In this document: positions 10,701-20,100 of the stretch, in pieces
How the letters are laid out: every line of letters starts with the position of its first letter
Position numbering within the stretch: position 1 is the first letter of the stretch
Source of the DNA: Chamaelirium japonicum
Lineage: Eukaryota; Streptophyta; Magnoliopsida; Liliales; Melanthiaceae
Length of the DNA: 64,000 nt
Direction of reading: 5' to 3'
Assembly (NCBI GenBank): GCA_947650365.1
Contig: OX393550.1
Coordinates: forward strand, 47,529,860 to 47,593,859
Made by a program: the position numbers and the translations under genes
Notes under the pieces: generated by a model
What the model saw: the letters and a program-made list of their open reading frames with translations, nothing else
The model's database searches: none
Told to the model about the DNA's origin: nothing

Positions 10701-13700
10701 GTGTTTCAGAGCACATCTGGTAAGACGCTCTCGGGTGCTTCGTGGCCTTCGAGATCTGGCAGTGGCCAAAGCTAAGCTGAAGGAGATCAGGACCCTATTC
10801 TCCAATTTCTCCTATCGTCATCGTATAGCACACGATGCAGATGAATGCCAAAGGTTCTCTGAGAAAATTGTTGTTCTCCTCCTGACTGTTGATGCTATTG
10901 AGGTACACTTTTATCTATTTCCAGTACATTCAAAAATTATCTTCTTTGAGTTGATAGTCATCATCATCTTTACAGATTCATCCAGTTATATTGCAGTGTT
11001 AATTTCTTATGCCGTGCATCATCTTTACAAATTCATCTAGTTATATTACAGTGTTATATTCTTATGTAGCTGTTCGTACTCTAGGTGTATCCGTGTATGT
11101 AGCATTTGTTCCTTGAGTGCTTATGGTGACACATTATAGTGGTCTATTGTGTCTCAGCTAGTCATAACTGTAGTTTTTTTTAAAAAATTTCCTATAGATT
11201 TTTTTCTTTCCAAAGACACCATAAGGTGTCCTATTATTGTAATATACAAACAACTTATCATAGATTCTTGTGTCAACATAAAGAATAAGAGTATTCAAAG
11301 TGTGACATCTTGTATATATCCTCATATTCTCAGCATCTACTTGACCACACCTCCGATTACTATCAAAATGTATGTCTAGACCTTCCTCATACTTTTTTGG
11401 CTGTTTTCATTCCAGCTAAAGTTACCTATGAGTGCTATATGAGTTTTAGAAGGACTACTGCCCTGTTTTCAATTTTCACCCCCACCCGATTTGACCAAAT
11501 CTTGGTCAAGTTGTCCTCCTCCATATGTCTCTTCTTGCTTACATGAGGACTGAGGATTCTTTGCATCTTTCTTCTCCTTTGAGAAGATTAGTGTGTCATA
11601 AGGTTCTTTTCAATCTGAATTCTTTATAGTTTTCACTACATAACACTCACAATGACCACATCTGGAAACTCTAATATTTCAATTTTAAAGCCTTGTTCAT
11701 GTTTATAAAACTTTAGCATTTATATTGTTAGGAGATGAAGACTAGGGTTTGGAGAGAATGGAATTGTCTCTATTGAGGGACTCAAGCCCAATATATATGT
11801 ATATGTATGACCATACAACCCGACCCGACTGTACAAGTAACCCGACCCATCTATATACATTAACACTCCCCCTCAAACTCACGGTGGATCATGAACCGAG
11901 AGTTTGCCGATAAAGTGTCGGAAGCGAGCAATCGTAAGGGCCTTCGTCAGAAAATCAGCAGTCTGCTCCGATGACGAAATGAATGGCAAGGAGATGGTGT
12001 GGTCAAGAAACGCCTGGCGAACATAATGACAATCAACCTCGATATGTTTTGTTCGCTCGTGGAAGACCGGGTTGCTAGCAATCTGAATAGCACTCCGGTT
12101 GTCACAGAAGAGAGGCGTGGGCCCGGATATCACAACTCCCAAGTCGAGCAGAAGGCGGCGAAGCCAGACAATCTCTGCGGTGGTGGAAGCCATAGCCCTG
12201 TATTCGGCTTCGGTGCTGGAGCGAGCAACAGACTCCTGTTTCTTGCTGCGCCACGAAATGAGCGAATTACCCAGAAACACAGTATCCTGTAGAGGAGCCA
12301 TGAAGACTTCCTCGGAGAGATCACCGTGGAGAAATGCATTGGTGACATCCATCTGATGGAGAGGCCACCCTCGAGCAGCTGCCACAGCTAAGAGGGTGCG
12401 CACAGTAGTCATCCGAGCAACTGGAGCAAACGTCTCCTCGTAGTCAATCCCATACTCCTGGGAGAAGCCACGAGCAACGAGGCGAGCCTTGTGCCGCTCA
12501 ATGGATCCGTCAGGTCGAGTCTTGACCTTGAATATCCACTTGCAGCTAACAGGCACCACACCTGAGGGACAAGGCACCAAATCCCATGTCTGGGTCCGCT
12601 GAAAAGCCTCAAGCTCAACTGACATGGCCTGCCGCCACTCTGGATGTAACGCTGCCTCACGATACGATTGGGGCTCCCGATGGGTGTGTATAGCAGTAAG
12701 GAAGGCCTGAAAAGAAGGTGAATAGGAGGCACTGGCAGAGTAGCCAGAGGAGTCAGGAGAGTCAGAGGGAAAGGCAGAGTAGCCAAACCTGTCAGGAGAG
12801 TAGTCATATCTGTCAGGAGGGTGATGTTCGCGCGCCGGGTAGCGCCGAACAGGAGCAGGATCCACGACCGGGGAGGAGGGGGCAACAGCATCAGGCGAGG
12901 GAGTACCAGTGGGAATCGACTCTGGAGGAGGAGCTGCAGACCGACGAACATAGACACGAGTAACGGGTGGTGGTGGAGGTGGCGAGGGAGACTGAGGAGG
13001 TGGTGGTGGTGGTGGAGGTGGCGGGGAAGATGGAGGTGGAGTAGGTGTGGGTGGGGCAACAGAAAACGGGGGTAGAACGGGAATGTGGAGATGTGATGAA
13101 GGTGAGGAGGGTGACGCAGGAGAGGAGGGTAACGACGTAGAAGAGGACGTAAGTGGTGAGGGAAGATCCCGGGACTCAGTGGAAAAGTACGGGACATCCT
13201 CTACAAAGGAGACGTGGCGAGAGATACGGATCCGGCGAGCTAAGGGATCGTAGCACCGATAGCCCTTGTGCTCCCGACTGAGTCCTAAGTGAACACACCT
13301 AACAGACCTAGCAGAGAGTTTGGTGCGCTCATGGGGAGGGAGGAGGACGAAACACGTGCACCCAAAGGTACGAAGAAGAGAGTAGTCAGGAGATGTGGAG
13401 TAAAGCCGCTCGTACGGGGAAACACCCGAGAGGGATGAGGACGGAGTGATATTGATGAGGTGAACAGCGGTCAGGACAGCTTCAGCCCAGTAGGAATGTG
13501 GAACAGAAGCAGACAGAAGTAGAGCTCGTGCTGTCTCGAGGACATGGCGATGTTTGCGCTCGGCGACTCCGTTTTGTTCATGGGTATGGGGACACGACTG
13601 TTGGTGAAGAGTGCCGTGAGTCTGAAGGATCTCACGCATCTCAAAGGAGAGATACTCCTGGGCACAATCAGACCGAAAAGTCTTAATGCGCCGACCAAAC

Positions 13701-16700
13701 TGGGTGTGAAGCATAGTAGTGAAGGTCCTGTAAATATGAGGAATCTCGAAGCGGCGACGCATGAGATAGACCCAGGTGCAGCGGGAGTAATCATCTATGA
13801 AGCTCACATAATACAAAAAACCAGTAAAAGAGGCAACTGGAGCAGGACCCCACACGTCAGAGTGCACGAGATCAAAAGGGGCGCTGGAACGGGAAACACT
13901 AGTAGAAAAAGGAAGAGCAAGGTGTTTGGCTAATCGACACCCAGTGCAGACAGAGAGAGGGGAGAAGGACACCCGACCCAAAGCGCCAGAGCGAAAAACG
14001 CTTTGGAGTCGATCACTGGATATGTGACCTAACCTTCTGTGCCACAAATCGGCATCAGAGGTAACAGACAGAGCCGACGGAGTGGAAGTGGAAACCTGAA
14101 GGTGATCCAACTGATAGAGTCCCCCTGCTCGACGACCCAGCCCAACTCTCTGACCCGTCCGCGGATCCTGCACAGAACAAGAAGAAGAAGTAAATGTAAC
14201 GATCAGGCCCGAGTCACAAAGAGAACTAACAGATATTAAGTTAATGTTTAAGCGGGGAGCAAGGTGAACACGAGGTAAGGTTAGGCGACCAGTGGGATCC
14301 GAGGCAGGGGTGATGGATCCACACTGCGAAATGGGTAGACGAGTCCCATCAGCAGTGTGAATCCCCATGTGGGTAGGAGCAGGGCTACAGTCCGTGAGGA
14401 CAGAAGGATCAGAGGTAAGGTGGCAGGAGGCACCCGAGTCGAAGATCCATGGAGCAGTAGTACCCGGAGTGGCAGAAAGACTGTGAGCTGGCGGAGAGCT
14501 GGTAGAGGCGAGGTATCGCAACAGTAACTCCTCAAAGCGCTGGAGGCGGTCGGAGTAAGACCGAGACTGAGCAGAAGTATCCGGAGTGGCAGAAAGACTG
14601 TGAGCTGACGGAGAGCTGGTAGAGGCGAGGTATCGCAACAGTAACTCCTCAAAGCGCTGGAGGCGGTCGGAGTAAGACCGAGACTGAGCAGAAGTATCCG
14701 GAGTGGCAGAGAGACTGTGATCGGTCGAAGAGCTGGTGGATGCGAGGTATCGCAACAGTAACTCCTCAAAGCGCTGGAGGCGGTCGAAGTAAGACCGAGA
14801 CGGAGCAGGAGTGGTGGCAGGTGGTGCTGGAGTAGGGAGATCAGCAGCAGCAGCAGTCTCGCCATCATGGCGGAGAGGACCCTGACGACGTCCACAATCG
14901 ACGGACGTGGTGGAGGGACGTGGCCCGAGAATACCATCAAAACGAGGAGACTGAGGGACTTGACGATCAGCGACTGTGTGCAGGCAGTATGGGAGCCGAG
15001 AGATGCTGTAGGAAGCCATACCCCTGAAGTACGGGGGCGAGCCGGCACAAGGGAGGTCTAAGGCAGTCCGTACAGAGGAGAAGGGGGGGCGGTGGGGCTT
15101 CAGGGGGGGCGCAGGAGGGGGCGGTGGGGCTTCAGGGGGGTGCAGGAGGGGGCGGGGGTGCAGGGGAGGGTGGAGGGGGGCCTGCCGGGTGGAGGGAGGC
15201 GGAGGGGGGGGGGGGCCTGCGGGGTGCAGATGGGGCCGGAGGGGGGGCTGCCGGGTGGAGGGAGGCGGAGGGGGGGCCTGCGGGGTGCAGATAGGGCTGG
15301 AGGGGGGGCTGCCTGGTGGAGGAAGGCGGATGGGGGGCCGGCGGGGTGCAGGTGGGGCCGGAAGGGGGGGCTGCCGGGTGGAGGAAGGCGGAGGGGGGGC
15401 CTGCGGGGTGCAGATGGGGTCGGAGGGGGGGGGCTGCCAGGTGGAGGGAGGCGGAGGGGGGGCCTGCGGGGTGCAGATGGGGCCGGAGGGGGGGGCTGCC
15501 GGGTGGAGGGAGGCGGAGGGGGGGCCTGCGGGGTGTAGATGGGTCGGAGGGGGGGCTGCCGGGTGAAGGAGTGGCCGGAGGTGACTGCCGGGTGAAGGGG
15601 AGGGGCTGCCGGGAGGAGGAAAGGCCGGAGGGGAGGGCTGCCGGGTGGAGGGAGGCCGGAGGAGGGGCTGCCAAGTGGAGGGAGGCCGGAGGGGGGCTGC
15701 CGTCGTCGCCGTCGTCGCACGAGAGAACCCTAGAGCTCTGATACCATGTTAGGAGATGAAGACTAGGGTTTGGAGAGAATGGAATTGTCTCTATTGAGGG
15801 ACTCAAGCCCAATATATATGTACATGTATGACCATACAACCCGACCCGACTGTACAAGTAACCCGACCCATCTATATACATTAACATATATTACTATTTC
15901 TTTGGTTTTTTGTATGTTTTTGTTTCAGAAATGACACACGCTTATGTGTTTCAAATATGTCTCCTATTACTTGCATGTTTATGATCAATTTATCTATTTC
16001 CAAGATAGTTTGTTTTTTTTTTGCTGAAAACTTGTTTTTAAAGCGATAATGGATCTCTAGTTCATGATTTACATTTGTGACTATTAATGTAGTTGCTATT
16101 TTTCTCAGTGACAAACTCGAATTGCTCTCCTTTATCTGGGACGTGTTTTTGAAGACTTACCCCTCATTTTGGAGAAAAGATGTAGTAAATATTCTACATT
16201 ACCCTATTTCAAGCTGTTAGATATGCACCATCAAATATAGAATGAAGTGCAACATTCCTCCCAATAATGAGGGACCGAGTAGGGGGTCCGGTTGTGCCAA
16301 TGTCTTTTCGTGACAAATCAAGACATTGCACATAATTTGCAAATAACAGGACCCATTGCACATAATTTGCCTCCAAAGTGACCTCATATGATTTTACAAT
16401 TTCTTGACCACCTATACTTTGCATCGAATATGTAATATATCTTTAATGAAAATTAAAGGTATTGCATTATAATTATTTGAAAATTTAATACTTATTCCTA
16501 AGCTTCTAAGCTCTTGCAAAGAATCAGAAGATAAAAATTGAACAAAAAATGATTAATACTCCTATTTCCTGAATTAGAAATTTTAAAGAGGAGAACGAGT
16601 GTAATTATTTCTTGTTCTGATTGGGTCAACATAAAGAGCCTCATATAATTGTATTTTACAAAAAATAACTTATTTCACGAACTCAAAATGTAGATTTTCT

Positions 16701-17072
16701 TAATAAATTCTTACATAATCATGTGTTTATACCTTTTATGCTTTCCAAAATTGTTTATTTTTTTTGTAATTTATTAAAGTTCATTAGTGATAACCATGCT
16801 TCTAAATTCATGTTCTAGCATACTTTATTAAGTTTATTCATTAATTAAAAGTTAGTGCTTACCTGGTTTCTTTGAACAACTTACTTCTAGTGTAGTTAGA
16901 AAGTGTCAAAGCGAAGTTATAAATATATGTTTTATCATATGTGACCGGAGCATGGAGCGGAAGAGTCGATTTTCATTTTACCCTCCGGAGCGCTGGTACA
17001 ATACCCCGCCCAATACTGGCCAAGTACTCCAAAACAACATGCAATATGTGTTGTCACATAATGTGAAGACAT

Positions 17073-17143
<71 letters not shown>

Positions 17144-20100
17144 ACAGTGATGTTAAAAAAAACCCCTTCTGGGACATATATTCCTTCGATTTGAGAGTGG
17201 GAGGAACAATGGGGGACGCGGTTTGGGTTACTATGGTATTGTCAAACCCTTTTAGATAATGGGTAAGTATCTTTAGTATAAATTTTCTTAAATGCATTAG
17301 TTAAAGCAATGTACAATCTTAAACTATACATCTCCGACTACAAGGAGTTGACGACTTGAGTTTAACTGGTTTATTTGTAAAATGATAAATGTAGATCTAT
17401 CGCTATGCCACTATTGAAATGCAGTCGAATTTACATTGGTGGGTGTGGGTTGTGATTGATTATTATGAGCATTGAACAATTCACTTCACTCTAGCAAGAA
17501 GATGTAGTATGTACTAAACTGTTACTAACCTGGAGTGCTCTAAAAGACTAACCTTTTGGAGGGGGAGAGCACAGCATGTATATTAAGCGGTCTAATGGTG
17601 GCTCCCCTTTTCGATGTGGGACTAAACCTGTCTCAACACTCCCCTTCACTCGGAGCATGCGTGGCAAGGCACAATCGGGGGGTGGGGGGAGGGGCGCTTC
17701 CGGAGCAGGTCCAGCTCTGATAACATGTTACTAACCCGGAGTGCTCCAAAAGACTAACCTTTTGGAGGGGGATAGCACAACATGTATATTAAGTGGTCTA
17801 ATGGCACCCCCCTTTCCGATGTGGGACTAAGCCTATCTCAACAAAGTATTCTCTTTCTACTCTTCCATAAATGACTTCCAAGTTTTAATCAACATAAATT
17901 TGGGGCATTTCAAAAGATTTTTTTTTTTTTTGCAAAGTATTTAATGTAAATTGTCAAAATAGTGGTTTATAATTGAGGAATGAATATAAACCATGGACTA
18001 AAAGTGAGCACTTGGTTTTCGATACCTTGAGTTACCAAGGCATACAAACCTTTCACGATTCCATGTTCTTAGATTCAAATTGCTTCTTAAATAACTGGGT
18101 TGGCTTTGCAAATATAGCTAACTTATGCTCCGCCCAAACCTCAATCAACATGTTAGGAGATGACGACTAGGGTTTCGAGAGAATGAGATGATTCTCTGTT
18201 GAGGGACTGAAGCCCAATATATATGTACATGCATATTAGGGGTGCAACTTGGTCCGGGTCAAACCGAGAACCGACCCGACCCGACCCGATCGCATTGGGT
18301 TGGTTTGGGTCGGTTTTCTAGTTTATACTGGGTCGGATCCGGTTTCGTTATTAGCAGACCCGATCTAAATCGGTTCGGTTATGGATATAGGTTTGTATGA
18401 CCCGACCCGACCCAACCCGACTTTGTATTACTTAATACTTATTACCCTAAACCCCAATCGCTGAATGCTCTGCCGATTCCTGAGTCCTTCAACGGTGCCG
18501 ACGCCGACGCCGTTTCATTTCTTTCCCAAATCAGAGATACCCTGACCCTGAGTCTCCCGACTCCACGGGCAGTCGTCTCTCACCACCGAGAGGAACATCC
18601 CAAGGTGGAGGGCCTGGAGAGTGGAGGCCCCGAGCATCCCTGTAGACAAGCGCCCCATCGAGGTCCGAGACGAGTGCGAGGCTGAGCCGCTCACCAAAGG
18701 GAAGGTAGGGTTTTGGTTTTGCTTGATGGTTAAACCTTTTAGGGTTTCAATTTTGTTTTATTCGTGGGTATAAATGGATTGATCTCTAGATTCTGTACTA
18801 AAATTCTAATGAATCGATCTCTTTCTGTCCCCATCTCTGTTTCTCCGGCACAGTGCTCCGCCGGTAGTCGCCTCTCGCCACCGAGAGGAGCATCCCAAGG
18901 AGGTTGAGTTGCTGTGCTACAGCACCAAAGTGAAGGTAGGGTGGTTACGATTTTGTTTGATGGTTAAAACTTTTAGGGTTTCAATTTTGTTTTATTCGAG
19001 GGTATGAATGTATCGATCTCTAGATTCTCTACTAAAATCCTAATGAATCTCTCTCTCTCTCTGAACTCAGTGAATGCATTCTCAAATAATTTGATTTTGA
19101 TTTTCATTCATTCATTCAGTGAATTCATTAATTCTTTGAGAGCCAGGTCTCCCAATCAATTTTGATCGAAGCTCTGTCTTTGTGTCGCACTGCAAGGTCT
19201 TAAACCCGAACCGATCCGAACTTTTAATGGGTTGGGTTGGGTTGGTTCAATAGGTCAATGGTTTGGTTCTGGGTTGGGAAAGTTGGAACCGACCCTAGGT
19301 TGGGTTGGTTTTGGTTTGAGGCTAAACCGAACCGAACCGACTTGCACCCCTAATGCATACACATTCCTCGAGTTCATGCAATGCCCCTTGAACTCAATGT
19401 AGTAGGTTAAGCTCTACCATTCTAAATGGCTTTGCGGTCATAGACTGATAGACCCAATGCTTTCCAATAAAACATCGGTAAGTCGGTAACCTTCATATGG
19501 ACGACACCTCACCAGATAAATCATTATATGTTCAGAATTTGAACTTCAACGGGCATCATCGAGCAACAAATATAGAGACATCGTTTACCTAGATGATCAC
19601 ATGTGGATGTGAATGCTTCTCCAAAGGAATCTTCAGCTTGTGCACCATAACCTGTGAGGGATGTTTCATATTAGGAAGCTATTAATAGAAATTACATTAA
19701 TCGTCATCTCAATGAATACACATCTGGAAGATGTTGGTACTCATACAGTCTTCCTCTTTCACCTTGGGTTCTATCAAAATACGCCTCATGACCATGCAAA
19801 CTGATTCTTCTTTGAAGATATCAAGCTCTTGGTTGATCGCCTCCTAGAATCTTATGTTACGCAATGTCTGACATACGTTATCTGTCCTACCGATGAGCTT
19901 GCAATGCCTATCAATGTGGTAATAAACCCTTCGGCCTGAGCTGACTTCCAGACATTTGTAATTGGTGCTAGTTGTGACTCTCTTGCTAAGTGTTTAATCT
20001 TCAGGCACCGGATTATATGGGTCGAGCAGCACGGAGATCGATGGTGGAGGAGCTGGAGGCGATGCTGGCGGTGGTGGATCCTCAGCCACCCGGGAAGCTG

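Larger units (their letters stand above)
11726..15886 (-). mobile_element. Young non-autonomous Ty1-copia element, 4161 bp
   Basis: Two 140-bp LTRs (11726-11865, 15747-15886) start TGTTAGGAGATGAAGAC on the plus strand and end CATTAACA. I see one difference between them, so the insertion is recent. The target duplication TATAT flanks both ends (11721-11725, 15887-15891). On the minus strand, TGGTATCAGAGC (15746-15735) directly abuts the 5' LTR as primer binding site, and GTTTGAGGGGGAG at about 11878-11866 is the polypurine tract. Inside are one intact long frame (11879-15019) and a G-rich tandem array where gag would be expected. The element lies in intron 2 of the BAG7-like gene, antisense to it. 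Confidence 0.95.

Noticed and set aside
10735..11040. 101-codon frame as an independent gene
   Set aside because: It is BAG7-like exon 2 read past its splice donor into the intron.
12409..13197. 262-codon minus-strand frame
   Set aside because: Out-of-frame shadow of the proline-rich linker in the copia polyprotein.
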